Counted from the first letter of the stretch, positions 8,358-17,008 are shown. The stretch: 46,717 bases of DNA from Clostridia bacterium (GCA_017516765.1 JAFXBE010000044.1:1-46717), one strand, 5' to 3'. The notes: a model not told the origin generated them from the letters alone. A program made the numbers and translations.

Positions 8358-8997
8358 ACTTGGCTTTTGCATCCCGGAAGATGCTCAGGAGCACCTGTTT
8401 CAGGAAAATAAAGAGTTGATCCGCACCCATGGTGAACAGACCAAACAGCAGCGGTTCCACCCCCAGAAAAAGGGGATCGCCGCCTGTGCTTACGGCTGCC
8501 AGCCCCATGTTGATCAGGCTGTAGACCGTAACCACCACAAACAGCACCGGGAAGGCGTAGAGCAGATTCAGAAAGAAACCGGTCACACCGTCCTTGGTTA
8601 CCATCATCCAGCGGGCGCTGCCGCCGGGCAACTTTTCGGTGAAGCGGAGAAAGTGCTTCACCAGCAGGTCGTTGACCATGCCCATGATGATGGCTGCCAC
8701 AAAGTACAGATCCAGCTGGTCTGCCACATACAGCCCCAGACCCCAGAAAACGAAGAAGCAGATCGCCCCGTAGAACCAGAACTTGATCAGCAGCACCTTC
8801 AGCCATTCCGGCAGACGGAACCTGCTTGTTTTGCCGGAACGATACTTTTCCAGCTCTTCTTTGGAATACTTGGGGGTGTTCTCGCTGGTGGCGGAAACCA
8901 GATCCTCTACCGCCTGCGTATGCAGCTGATAGTAGGGGCTGGCATCGCTGCCGCCCTTCTTTTCAGCAGCTTTGGGCGGTTGGGTGTTTTTCTTCAT
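8356..8997 (-). CDS. Uncharacterised four-span membrane protein, last gene of the ABC operon
   Basis: A 213-residue protein that I do not recognise. A charged cytoplasmic-type N-terminus (1-62) is followed by four predicted membrane segments near residues 67-92, 96-117, 139-166 and 177-206. It has no ABC-permease EAA loop and no enzymatic motif. It is three bases from the preceding gene, so translation is probably coupled, and it is the last of nine genes in the carbohydrate ABC operon. Its place suggests an accessory part of the transporter or of a membrane complex made with it; that is inference. Confidence 0.8.
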   Translation of the reverse strand: MKKNTQPPKAAEKKGGSDASPYYQLHTQAVEDLVSATSENTPKYSKEELEKYRSGKTSRFRLPEWLKVLLIKFWFYGAICFFVFWGLGLYVADQLDLYFVAAIIMGMVNDLLVKHFLRFTEKLPGGSARWMMVTKDGVTGFFLNLLYAFPVLFVVVTVYSLINMGLAAVSTGGDPLFLGVEPLLFGLFTMGADQLFIFLKQVLLSIFRDAKAK

Positions 8998-9000
8998 GGA

Positions 9001-9564
9001 TCAATCCTCTTGGGAAAGGTGCAGGGAGGCCATTTCGCTGCCTTCCTCCACAGCCAGGGAGGTATCGATCTTCCGCAGCATCTTGCGCAGAACGGGTACC
9101 AGCAGCACCAGCACGAAGCCGATCGCAAGAATAATGCGGTGCACGCCCAGCATATCAAAGGCCTGCTGGATATAGATCGTGTTCTGATCCACCACGATGG
9201 GGTGGTCGGCGCGGGAGATGGCGGCGTTGATGCAGCCCATGTAGTAGGTGTCGCAGAAGATGAGTCCCACCACCATCAGCAGCATCAGCACCAGCATGGG
9301 AATGTTGGTCTTTTTGCGGTGGGGGTAGGCATTCAGGAAGCAGACAAAGGACAGCATGCTGAAAAGCATGGTGCAGAAGCCGCTCAGCCCCATGCCCTTG
9401 GACTGGATCTTGGCGGTGGTGTCGGAAACATGGGTCAGGTTAAGGGAATAGACCAGAAAGGCGACCGCCAGCACCAGCATAGGGATGGTCTGGGGCTTGC
9501 GCTTGAGGGATACGATCATCTTGCGCAGGGCTTCCTTCAGTCCGCGGTTGTTCTTTTTACTCAT
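9001..9564 (-). CDS. Uncharacterised four-span membrane protein in the ABC operon
   Basis: A 187-residue protein with a basic N-terminus (KK, RK and KRK runs within residues 3-23) and predicted membrane segments near 26-44, 58-79, 87-109 and 140-160. The tail is acidic. No known domain is recognised. The ATG at 9564 has AAAGGAGG about 8 bases upstream; a longer in-frame reading runs back into the ATPase gene and is rejected. It lies 14 bp after the ATPase gene. Its size and layout resemble the three other four-span proteins of this operon, which may be distant paralogues. Confidence 0.8.
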   Translation of the reverse strand: MSKKNNRGLKEALRKMIVSLKRKPQTIPMLVLAVAFLVYSLNLTHVSDTTAKIQSKGMGLSGFCTMLFSMLSFVCFLNAYPHRKKTNIPMLVLMLLMVVGLIFCDTYYMGCINAAISRADHPIVVDQNTIYIQQAFDMLGVHRIILAIGFVLVLLVPVLRKMLRKIDTSLAVEEGSEMASLHLSQED

Positions 9565-9578
9565 GCTCCAGCCTCCTT

Positions 9579-10646
9579 TCAGCGGATCGCGTTGGTGGTT
9601 TCCTTGTCGAAGAAATGCCGCTTCACAAAGCGCACATTCACTTCGTCGCCGCGCCTGTAATCGCACCAGCCGCGCAGCTTGCAGGTAATGGTCTGGGCAT
9701 TGCCGCCCAGATAGCCGTGTACCAGCGTGTTCATACCAAGGTTCTCGTTAGAGAAGACGTTGACCTTTACATCCTCGCCGCCCGCCTCGATGTTCTCGGG
9801 GCGTACGCCCAGAACGATGGTCTTGCCTTCGTAGTCGGCCAGCAGCTGCTTTTCCTCTTCGGTCATGGCAACGGTAAAGTAGGGGCTTACCAGAGAACCG
9901 CCGCGAACCTCCACATCGAAGAAATTCATGGGGGGCAGACCGATAAAGCTGGCAACGAACAGATTGGCAGGGGTGTCGTACAGTTCCAGCGGCGTGCCGA
10001 TCTGCTGTACCCGACCCATGCTCATGCACACGATGCGGTCGGCAAGGGTCAAAGCCTCGGTCTGGTCATGGGTAACGTAGAGCATGGTGGCGTTCATCCG
10101 CTTGTGCAGCAGCAGGATCTCACGGCGGGTGGCGCCGCGCAGCTTGGCATCCAGGTTGGAAAGCGGTTCGTCAAACAGGAACACCTTGGGGCTGCGTACA
10201 ATGGCGCGGCCCATGGCAACACGCTGCCGCTGACCGCCGGAAAGCTGCTTGGGCTTCTTGTTCAGCTGGTCGGTAAGCCCCAGGATCTCTGCGGCTGCAA
10301 GCACCTTTTTATGGATCACATTGGGGTCTTCCTTGCGCAGCGTCAGGGAGAAGGCCATGTTTTCGTACACGGTCATGTGGGCATAGAGGGCGTAGTTCTG
10401 GAACACCATGGCCATGTCACGGTCCTTGGCGGGGGCGGCGGTAATGTCCTTGCCGTCCAGCAGAAGCGTGCCCGCGCTGATGTCCTCCAGACCGGCGATC
10501 ATGCGCAGGGTGGTGCTTTTGCCGCAGCCGGAGGGGCCGACCAGCACGATGAACTCGCCGTCTTTTACTTCCAGATTAAAGTCGTACACAGCCTGTACGT
10601 TGTTGTCATAGATCTTGTCCAGATGCTGTAAGCTGATGTTTGCCAT
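9579..10646 (-). CDS. Sugar ABC transporter ATP-binding protein (MsmX/UgpC type), operon copy
   Basis: A 355-residue ATPase with Walker A GPSGCGKST (37-45), Q-loop FQNYALYAHM, LSGGQRQR, Walker B FLFDEP, THDQTEA and a C-terminal TOBE region. It should drive the two permeases encoded upstream (14049-14939 and 14952-16010). It is clearly related to the ATPase at 6354-7430 but has diverged throughout, so it is not a recent duplicate. AAAGGAG sits before the ATG. Unusually, it lies between uncharacterised membrane genes instead of next to the permeases. Confidence 0.92.
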   Translation of the reverse strand: MANISLQHLDKIYDNNVQAVYDFNLEVKDGEFIVLVGPSGCGKSTTLRMIAGLEDISAGTLLLDGKDITAAPAKDRDMAMVFQNYALYAHMTVYENMAFSLTLRKEDPNVIHKKVLAAAEILGLTDQLNKKPKQLSGGQRQRVAMGRAIVRSPKVFLFDEPLSNLDAKLRGATRREILLLHKRMNATMLYVTHDQTEALTLADRIVCMSMGRVQQIGTPLELYDTPANLFVASFIGLPPMNFFDVEVRGGSLVSPYFTVAMTEEEKQLLADYEGKTIVLGVRPENIEAGGEDVKVNVFSNENLGMNTLVHGYLGGNAQTITCKLRGWCDYRRGDEVNVRFVKRHFFDKETTNAIR

Positions 10647-10658
10647 GGGGCATCTCCT

Positions 10659-11165
10659 TTACGCGGCCTTTTCGCTGAGGGAAGCAGTGTAGTTCTTCAG
10701 CGTAAGGCTCCGTTTGATACCGGCAATTCCGGCGATGAGGCAGCAGACCGCAGACAGAATGAGCATAACCACCACATAGATAAACTGGGGTGTCTGCATC
10801 ACGGGGTAGGTGACCTTGCTGATGGTTACGGTGGCGGTATAGGCCTGCAGGGGCAGAATAAAGATGCGGATGATCTGCCCGGCGCTCAGCGCCAGCAGCA
10901 ACCATGCATAGCCGATGCGGTAGCTCTTCACACCTTCGGAGGCCAGGAATGCCATCAGCATGAAGACCAGATTATACACGATGGAAATACCGATCAGAAA
11001 AGTGTAGTACCAGGAACCCACATCCGTGGAGTAGATGCTGACGAAGTACAGTACATTAAAGACGATCGCCAGCAGCGTCAGCCGGGAGGAAAGGGTGTTC
11101 TTGGTGTAGCGCATACGATCCAGCCGGATCTGCTTCTGCTCGGCAGGGGAGATGACTTGGCTCAT
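10659..11165 (-). CDS. Uncharacterised four-span membrane protein in the ABC operon
   Basis: A 168-residue protein with predicted membrane segments near 28-47, 53-75, 85-105 and 127-149, a charged N-terminus and short cytoplasmic ends. I recognise no family. The ATG at 11165 overlaps the previous gene's TGA by four bases (ATGA at 11162-11165), showing translational coupling and supporting this start over a longer in-frame one. Its partner directly upstream has the same four-span plan, so the two may pair in the membrane (inference). Confidence 0.8.
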   Translation of the reverse strand: MSQVISPAEQKQIRLDRMRYTKNTLSSRLTLLAIVFNVLYFVSIYSTDVGSWYYTFLIGISIVYNLVFMLMAFLASEGVKSYRIGYAWLLLALSAGQIIRIFILPLQAYTATVTISKVTYPVMQTPQFIYVVVMLILSAVCCLIAGIAGIKRSLTLKNYTASLSEKAA

Positions 11166-11752
11166 GCAGATACCTTCTTTCCTTCTTCGATGAGGCGTTT
11201 CTCGGCGTGCATCAGGGAGAACTTCCAGCAAAGGTTGGCGATCAGCAGAATGCCGACGAGCAGCACAAGGGCAAATACCACGTAGTGGGCATCGAACCAG
11301 AAGGTGGAATCGATGTAGGGGGTATCCATCATTTCAGAGAAGAACTCAAGGTCAGCAAAGCTGATCTTCAAAAACTCCGCCTTGAACTGTTCGCTCTGCC
11401 CATGGGCCCAGACAGCAAAATAGGTACCGGCTGCCGCCCACGCCACGGAAGAAAGGATGTTGGCGGTGTAGTAGCGGCGGCGGCTGTGGGTACTGGTCAG
11501 GAACAGGGCGCAGCTGAGCAGGATCATGATGATGGAAGCGCTCAGCAGCTGCTGGTTGTAGGGCTGCATATGGTAATAGATCTGGGAACCGGGCACCCAG
11601 GTATCATCCGGGTTGCTGGGATCCATCATGGTGTAGTAGAGACTGTCGTACAGGTCGGTCATCAGCCCCAGGGCATAGAGAAAAACGACGGCGCTTACCG
11701 CGATGGCGGCAAAGCAGAGAATTTTCTGCCAGGTCAACTGTTTCCGGTACAT
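11162..11752 (-). CDS. Uncharacterised four-span membrane protein in the ABC operon
   Basis: A 196-residue protein with predicted membrane segments near 11-32, 67-87, 96-117 and 155-178. It has two sizeable outside-type loops (33-66 and 118-154) rich in Asp, Glu, Tyr and Trp that could meet the binding protein or sugar. No known domain is seen. The ATG at 11752 has GGGAGG five bases upstream. It is the first gene after the binding-protein gene and is separated from it by strong hairpins (11821-11893) that may lower its expression relative to the binding protein. Confidence 0.8.
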   Translation of the reverse strand: MYRKQLTWQKILCFAAIAVSAVVFLYALGLMTDLYDSLYYTMMDPSNPDDTWVPGSQIYYHMQPYNQQLLSASIIMILLSCALFLTSTHSRRRYYTANILSSVAWAAAGTYFAVWAHGQSEQFKAEFLKISFADLEFFSEMMDTPYIDSTFWFDAHYVVFALVLLVGILLIANLCWKFSLMHAEKRLIEEGKKVSA

Positions 11753-11820
11753 AGTGGCCTCCCATAACAAATTGCATCTGCGTGCAAAGAACTTCAGCCT
11801 TGGTCTGGTAGAATCAGGCT

Positions 11821-11893
11821 TCCGTCAATCTCCCGTCCGCAAAAGTGGGGGACTGACGGAAACCCTTGGCGGGAGCCGAAGCTCCCGCCAAGG
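11821..11893 (-). promoter_or_regulatory. Twin hairpins between the binding-protein gene and downstream membrane genes
   Basis: Hairpin one (11864-11876 with 11881-11893) is a perfect 13-bp stem with a cUUCGg tetraloop in the minus-strand RNA, eight bases past the stop at 11902. Hairpin two (11821-11834 with 11847-11860) is a 14-bp stem with two G-U pairs. Neither is followed by a U run. They look like 3'-end stabilisers or partial terminators that raise binding-protein mRNA above that of the rest of the operon. Confidence 0.75.
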
Positions 11894-11901
11894 TAAGGGA
11901 A

Positions 11902-13986
11902 TTACTTAGCCAGGTTGGCGTAGTACTCGGTGAGGCGATCCCAAGCGCGCTGCTTGAGGGCCAGGTACTGGGTGCCGCCCATGGTGTCCTTCACAGCGGC
12001 GGCGGATTCGTCGGCGCTGGACATGCCTTCCACGGCGTAGCCGTTCACGATCTGGTCGATGAACAGGTTCTGGCCGCCCTTGGCCTCGTTGAACTTGGTG
12101 GACAGATCAGCAAACTCGTTGATCATGTTGTTTTCAACGGTGGTGTTGGGCAGAACGGTGGGCACGGAGGTGTACCAGGGGTTCTCGGTCACAGCCAGCT
12201 CGGGGTGTTTGATGGTGCCCAAACCGATGGCGTTGGAGATGTAACCGGCGCCTTCCTTACCAACCTCGTGAGTGCACTGGTACTCGAAAGCCTGGCTCTT
12301 GGCAAAGCTCAGAGTGGAGCCCAGGAACTGACGGGCGTAGTTGGTGTAGTTGCCGGAGGCCTTCTCCCACAGCTCAGCGAAGGTGGCATCGGCGATCACG
12401 GGCATTTCCTGACCGTTGAAGCTGAAGGTAACATAGGAACCGTCTTCGTTGGTCTTGATGAAGGCATCGGGGCCGTAGCTCATCAGGATCATGCCTTCGG
12501 GGCTGTAAGCGTAGTCGATCAGCTTCAGGGCAGCGTTCAGCTTATCCTGGTTGCCGTCAACGCCGGCAACGGAGATGCCCCAGCCGTCAACCTTAACAGA
12601 GCGCCAGCTCTCGGTAAAGCGCATGAACACGCCATCCTCAGAGGTGCCGTCGAACCAGCGGGCAACGGGAACCATAACGGCCATGTACTTTTCGCCTTCC
12701 TGCAGGGCGGTCTCGTTGTACACGGTCTGGGTCTGGTTGTAGTCGTAGTGCATGAAGCCCAGGTCGTTCTGCAGGTAGGTCTTGGTGGATTCCTCAGCGG
12801 TCTCCAGGAAAGCCTTGGAGATGAGGCCTTCCTGAGCCATGGCGTTCAGGCGCTCCATGGCGGCGTAGGAATCGGCTTCCATACGGGCATCGCGCAGCTT
12901 GCCTTCAGCGTCGATCCACAGAGAATCCTGACGGGATTCCAGACCGCGCACGCCGAAGAGAACGCCGGCAAAGCGCTTCATGTCAACGCGGCGCTGGTTG
13001 TTGTTGTCTTCGCGGCTGAACAGGCCCTGCACGGAATCGGTGCCGTTGAGGGTCTGGGGGTTGGCGACGACGCAGCGCAGCAGGGCAACCAGCTCGTCAG
13101 CATCCCAGGCAGCGTTCTGACCGATGAACAGGTTGGAACGGGTGGTGCCGTAGTAGCCGTTGTAAGCGGTGTCGATGTAGGTGCGCAGCATGTTGACGGC
13201 AGCAACGCCATCCAGGTCGGCAGCAGCGTTCATGGTAGCGACGATGTTGCCGGCGGCGTCGTAGTTCTTGGTAACCTTTTCGGTGGCGGTGCCATCAAGG
13301 GTCACAACGTCGATCTCGACGGAACCGGTGGTGGGCATGTAGGGCTGGTACACAGCAGCGGCCAGCTTGTTGGAAGCTTCGGCGGTGAATTCGCCTTCGC
13401 CGTCCAGCAGCTTCTGCACCCAGTCGGCACGCATCAGGGGCATACGCTCGATGTCGTTAACGCCGTCGAAGTAGGGGCTGAAGTAGATAGCGCCGGTGGT
13501 GGTGTTACCGGTGATGGACAGACGAACGATGGGGTTGGCTTCCAGGTAAGCCTTGAAGTTGGGCATCATGTCCAGATACTCGGCAATGTTCACGATGCTG
13601 CCGGCTTCGCCGTACTCGGAAAGCTTGGAGGCGGTGCCGCTTACCATGTCAACTTCGTTCAGGCGTTCCTTCCAGAAGTCGAATTCCTTGGTAGCGCTGT
13701 TGCCCTGGTACTGGTTCTCGAAAACGACCTTCAGATCGTTCTGAACCTCTACCCAGGTGGGCTTCAGGTCGCCGGTGTGGTAGGTAACACCGTCGGCCAG
13801 GGTCACGCCTTCGCCAGCCACTTCGGCGTCGAAGAAGAGACCGGTCTTGGTGCTGTTGTAGCCGGTGGCCATGCGCAGCACGGTGCCCTCGGCGTAGGTC
13901 AGCTCGGCAGTTTCAGCCATAGCGGTGCTGCACAGCATGGTCACGATCATGGCCAGTGCCATCAGCAAAGAGACAGTACGCTTCAT
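11902..13986 (-). CDS. Large extracellular solute-binding protein of the ABC operon
   Basis: A 694-residue secreted protein. Residues 1-24 form a signal peptide (basic start, hydrophobic core, AMA before ET). The body has the sequence style of the large LipO/YtcQ-type CUT1 binding proteins, with many Tyr, Trp and Asp residues suited to sugar binding. It should capture an oligosaccharide and deliver it to the two permeases. The only Cys near the signal (C19, context TMLC) does not make a good lipobox, so cleavage by signal peptidase I is more likely, which is odd for a Gram-positive importer. AGGAGG precedes the ATG. It is followed by the twin hairpins. Confidence 0.88.
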   Translation of the reverse strand: MKRTVSLLMALAMIVTMLCSTAMAETAELTYAEGTVLRMATGYNSTKTGLFFDAEVAGEGVTLADGVTYHTGDLKPTWVEVQNDLKVVFENQYQGNSATKEFDFWKERLNEVDMVSGTASKLSEYGEAGSIVNIAEYLDMMPNFKAYLEANPIVRLSITGNTTTGAIYFSPYFDGVNDIERMPLMRADWVQKLLDGEGEFTAEASNKLAAAVYQPYMPTTGSVEIDVVTLDGTATEKVTKNYDAAGNIVATMNAAADLDGVAAVNMLRTYIDTAYNGYYGTTRSNLFIGQNAAWDADELVALLRCVVANPQTLNGTDSVQGLFSREDNNNQRRVDMKRFAGVLFGVRGLESRQDSLWIDAEGKLRDARMEADSYAAMERLNAMAQEGLISKAFLETAEESTKTYLQNDLGFMHYDYNQTQTVYNETALQEGEKYMAVMVPVARWFDGTSEDGVFMRFTESWRSVKVDGWGISVAGVDGNQDKLNAALKLIDYAYSPEGMILMSYGPDAFIKTNEDGSYVTFSFNGQEMPVIADATFAELWEKASGNYTNYARQFLGSTLSFAKSQAFEYQCTHEVGKEGAGYISNAIGLGTIKHPELAVTENPWYTSVPTVLPNTTVENNMINEFADLSTKFNEAKGGQNLFIDQIVNGYAVEGMSSADESAAAVKDTMGGTQYLALKQRAWDRLTEYYANLAK

Positions 13987-14048
13987 AATAAGTTCCCTCC
14001 TGTTTTTTATGTTTACCGGGTATCCCTCCCGGAAAACTACGGTGTCGG

Positions 14049-14939
14049 TTACTCCTTCACGCCGCCGGCGTTAACGCCCTTGGCAAAGTATTTCTGAATG
14101 AAGGGGTAAATGATAAGGATCGGTACGATGGAGCAGACAATGAGTGCGTAGATGACGGAGTCGGAGGAGTAGACGGCATTCCAGCCCGCCATGGCCTCCG
14201 GGTCGGTGTAGTATTCCAGCTTGAGACGGATGAACACCTGCAGGGGATGCTCGTTGGAGTTGGAGATCATCTGCCGGGCCCAGAAGTAGCCGTTCCAGCG
14301 GGAGATGGCGAAGAACAGCGCCACCGTTGCGATAGTGGACTTGCTCATGGGGATGTACACCTTGCTGAGCACCTGGAACTCGGTCGCGCCGTCCACAACG
14401 GCGGCTTCCTCGATCTCGCTGGGCACGCCCTCGAAGGCGTTGCGCAGCAGGATGATGTTCATGGCTGCCATACCCATGGCGATGACCACCAGCCATTTGT
14501 CGTCTGTGATGCCTGCGGCGTTGAAGACCGCCTTGGTGTCCAGATAGTTCAGGTACTGGGGCACGATACCGGCGGAAAACAGCATCGTAAACACCAGGAA
14601 GAAGTTGAAGAACCGGCGGAACAGCAGCCTGCGCTTGGACAGGGCGTATGCACCCAGAATGGCTACAAACAGCGCCCAGATGGTGCCGTAGAAGGTAAGG
14701 AACAGGGTGTTGGAGTAGGAATTCCAGAACATGTTGTCGTTGAACATCTGGGCAAAAGCCTCGAACTGGATATCCTTGGGGAAGAGAACCACCTTGCCGT
14801 AGTCCACCGCATCCGCACCGCTGATGGAGGCGGAAATGGCATATACGAAGGGGTACAGGCAGGCGAGGGAGAATACGCACAGCAGCGTGTAGCTGATGAC
14901 CTTGAAGATCAGCTCAGACGTTTCAAGCTTTCTTTTCAT
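14049..14939 (-). CDS. Carbohydrate ABC transporter permease (YtcP/LplC type)
   Basis: A 296-residue permease with six predicted membrane segments and the cytoplasmic EAA loop EEAAVVDGATEFQVLSKVYI near residues 195-215, which docks on the ATPase. Family members are the second permease subunit of CUT1 importers for complex oligosaccharides. It is encoded 12 bp after its partner permease and 62 bp before the binding protein. GAGGAGA precedes the start. The C-terminus KGVNAGGVKE is typical of the family. Confidence 0.93.
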   Translation of the reverse strand: MKRKLETSELIFKVISYTLLCVFSLACLYPFVYAISASISGADAVDYGKVVLFPKDIQFEAFAQMFNDNMFWNSYSNTLFLTFYGTIWALFVAILGAYALSKRRLLFRRFFNFFLVFTMLFSAGIVPQYLNYLDTKAVFNAAGITDDKWLVVIAMGMAAMNIILLRNAFEGVPSEIEEAAVVDGATEFQVLSKVYIPMSKSTIATVALFFAISRWNGYFWARQMISNSNEHPLQVFIRLKLEYYTDPEAMAGWNAVYSSDSVIYALIVCSIVPILIIYPFIQKYFAKGVNAGGVKE

Positions 14940-14951
14940 AAGTCTCTCCTC

Positions 14952-16010
14952 TTAGTACAGCGAAGTATCGGATGCCTTGCGGGCAATGGTGTTCGCACTG
15001 ATGACCAGCAGCATGCCGATGACGTTGTTCATCATTTCGGCAGCGGCGGCAAGCCCCTTCTGGGCGCCCTCCAGACCGTAGCGCTGGGCGAAGGTGGATA
15101 CCACGTCGGCGGTCTGGTAGGTGTTGGTGTTGTAGAGCAGCAGCACCTTTTCGTAGCCCACGTTCAAAAGCGAGCCGATACGGGTGATGAGCATGATCAC
15201 GATGGTGGAAAGGATGCTGGGCAGCACCACGTAGCGCATCTGGCTCATCTTGCCCGCGCCGTCGATCTGGGCAGCTTCATAGCTGGTGGGGGAGATGGCG
15301 ATGATGGCGGCGAAGTAAACGATGCTGTCGTAGCCTGCGCCTTCCCAAACACCGGAGATCTGATAGATGGCGCGGAAGAAGGCCGGGTTGTTGAGCAGAC
15401 CCTTCATGGCCACCTCTTCGCTGATCAGCCCCAGCCCCGATAGCGCCTGGCTGATGACGCCCATGCTGGAGGTAAGAGAGCCCTGCTTGACCAGCATGGT
15501 GACCAGAGAAGTCATAACGACGGTGGACATGAATTTGGGCAGGTAGGTGAGTACCTGGCAGGTGCTGCGCACGATGTTGGAGCGGATCTCGTTAAAGAAC
15601 AGCGCCAGCAGGATCGGCATGGGGAAGCCGAAGCACAGACCGTAGAAGCTGAGCAGGAAGGTGTTGCGCAGGGCGCGCCAGAACTCGGTGGACATACTGT
15701 CGCCCGCGCCGCCCACCAGCAGCCGCTTGAAGTAGCTGAAGCCGCTGAAGAGCTGGTCGGCTACCGGCTTCACCTCGTCCGGTACCTTGAAGCAGCCCAG
15801 CAGCTCGTACATGGGCAGGTACCGCCACAGCAGGAACACCAGCAGCATGGGCACCAGCATCAGGTACAGCCGCCAGTCCTTGAGAATGGTCAGACCGATG
15901 TGCTTCCAGCTGTGTTTTTCCACATCGTCTCTTACAGCCTGCTCGGGGTTTTCCCGATATACTTTGGCGGCCTCGTCATAGACAAGAAAGTCCGCAGCTT
16001 TCGATGTCAT
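14952..16010 (-). CDS. Carbohydrate ABC transporter permease (LplB type)
   Basis: A 352-residue permease with a cytoplasmic N-terminus of about 45 residues, at least six membrane segments, and the EAA loop YEAAQIDGAGKMSQMRYVVLP near residues 245-265. It pairs with the permease encoded downstream to form the membrane channel of a CUT1 importer. An insertion of about 40 residues (near 75-110) between the first membrane segment and the core resembles LplB-type proteins. Its start overlaps the stop of the preceding gene by four bases (ATGA at 16007-16010). Confidence 0.92.
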   Translation of the reverse strand: MTSKAADFLVYDEAAKVYRENPEQAVRDDVEKHSWKHIGLTILKDWRLYLMLVPMLLVFLLWRYLPMYELLGCFKVPDEVKPVADQLFSGFSYFKRLLVGGAGDSMSTEFWRALRNTFLLSFYGLCFGFPMPILLALFFNEIRSNIVRSTCQVLTYLPKFMSTVVMTSLVTMLVKQGSLTSSMGVISQALSGLGLISEEVAMKGLLNNPAFFRAIYQISGVWEGAGYDSIVYFAAIIAISPTSYEAAQIDGAGKMSQMRYVVLPSILSTIVIMLITRIGSLLNVGYEKVLLLYNTNTYQTADVVSTFAQRYGLEGAQKGLAAAAEMMNNVIGMLLVISANTIARKASDTSLY

Positions 16011-16597
16011 GGATTCATCCTCCTAGCCTCGTTTTCTTGTTCTTCCCGGATCCGTTTCAGGTAATCTTTCTGATCTTCCAAAATACCGTCCAGCCGACCG
16101 CTGATCCAAACCAGAAGAACAGCGAAGAGCACGGATAGAACGTCTGTGGTGATAAAGCCTGCGCAAGTGGCGGGGGCGTGGCCCAGCGCCAGCGCGACCA
16201 GGAATCGGCCAAGCTGCATCAGCAGGGCGGTAAGGGCGGCGTAGCTCATCAGAAGTAAAACGCTTTCATGAAGCCTGCGCCAGTTCCACCGCTCCCGGAG
16301 GAAAAGCAGCAGCATTGCCGCCATGTTGCCCAGACAGTAAACCAGGTACTGGGCAGGCGCTGCGCCCGATGCCATGCAGAAGACCAGCCCGCCCAACGCG
16401 GCGGGAACGGCGGCGAAGGCGCCCCAGCGTACCATGACAATGGCGGTAACCGCCGGTGTAAGCGATAACGTATAGGGCTCGCCGGGGAACCACCGTGTCG
16501 CACCCAGCACGATCAGCGTTTCGCACAGGCACAGCAGCGCGGTGAAAAAGAAGATGTCCATGGCCCGGTATTGCCGGAAGGTGATTTGCTGCTTCAT
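16007..16597 (-). CDS. Small integral membrane protein heading the ABC operon (S-component-like)
   Basis: A 196-residue protein with five or six hydrophobic segments (near 14-34, 44-74, 84-101, 113-138 and 145-166) and a charged cytoplasmic tail (168-196). The hydropathy plan and motifs such as SLTPAVTAIVMVRWGAFA recall the S components of ECF vitamin transporters, but no ECF module is present and the match is by eye. It is the first gene of the operon, with GGGAGG upstream of the ATG and a four-base overlap with the permease gene. A membrane adaptor for the transporter is possible; the function is unknown. Confidence 0.8.
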   Translation of the reverse strand: MKQQITFRQYRAMDIFFFTALLCLCETLIVLGATRWFPGEPYTLSLTPAVTAIVMVRWGAFAAVPAALGGLVFCMASGAAPAQYLVYCLGNMAAMLLLFLRERWNWRRLHESVLLLMSYAALTALLMQLGRFLVALALGHAPATCAGFITTDVLSVLFAVLLVWISGRLDGILEDQKDYLKRIREEQENEARRMNP

Positions 16598-16972
16598 TCT
16601 TTCGGCCTCCCGACCGGTGGTTTGGCAGAGCGTGTGGATGATGTTTGGGAACGCTTACTCTGCTCTTCCCAAAAGAAAAGGTACGTTTTGGGAAGACTTA
16701 CAATAGTATTGTACATATGTTTTGCCCTCTCGTACATAAACAAAATCAGTTGCTTTATGTACAATTTCGACTTTTCCCGAAAACGTGCCTGAAGGGCAAA
16801 ACTCGCAAACCCTTTGCCTGTAACAAATTTCACACTTACGATATGGAGAAAACAGTCTGTAAGCGCTTTCTGTAATATACAGGAGAAATACAATCGACTT
16901 CGGTAGCTCAAGCCCCCTGCATAAGGATGAAAATGACAGGTTTGCGTTCGGATATGGGAAATATCCTGTTGT
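16598..16972 (-). promoter_or_regulatory. Long leader of the ABC operon with dyads and a cre-like site
   Basis: About 375 bases separate the promoter (16980-17008) from the first ATG. The stretch is A/T-richer than its surroundings and holds no convincing gene. Seen in it: a 14-base cre-like site TGTAAGCGCTTTCT (16858-16871, one mismatch to the CcpA consensus); 9-base arms GTACATAAA/TTTATGTAC (16732-16740 and 16754-16762); the palindrome TACAATAGTATTGTA (16699-16713); and an 11-base inverted repeat TCTTCCCAAAA/TTTTGGGAAGA (16664-16674 and 16686-16696). Confidence 0.6.
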
Positions 16973-16979
16973 TGGCATC

Positions 16980-17008
16980 ATTATAGCACGAAAATTTCTG
17001 TTTGTCAT
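16980..17008 (-). promoter_or_regulatory. Promoter of the nine-gene ABC operon
   Basis: On the minus strand: ATGACA (17003-17008), a 17-bp spacer and TATAAT (16980-16985), with TGC before the -10 (extended -10). Confidence 0.75.

Noticed and set aside
11866..14097. 743-codon plus-strand frame opposite the binding-protein gene
   Set aside because: It exists because of the strong codon bias of the binding-protein gene. It has no start signals or domains, and its Gly/Val/His-rich text is typical of antisense readings.
16594..16911. 105-codon minus-strand frame in the ABC operon leader, ending with an ATGA overlap
   Set aside because: The start (TTG) has no good ribosome site, the sequence has no domain or consistent composition, and it spans the dyads and the cre-like site. 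The overlap with the next start is probably chance.
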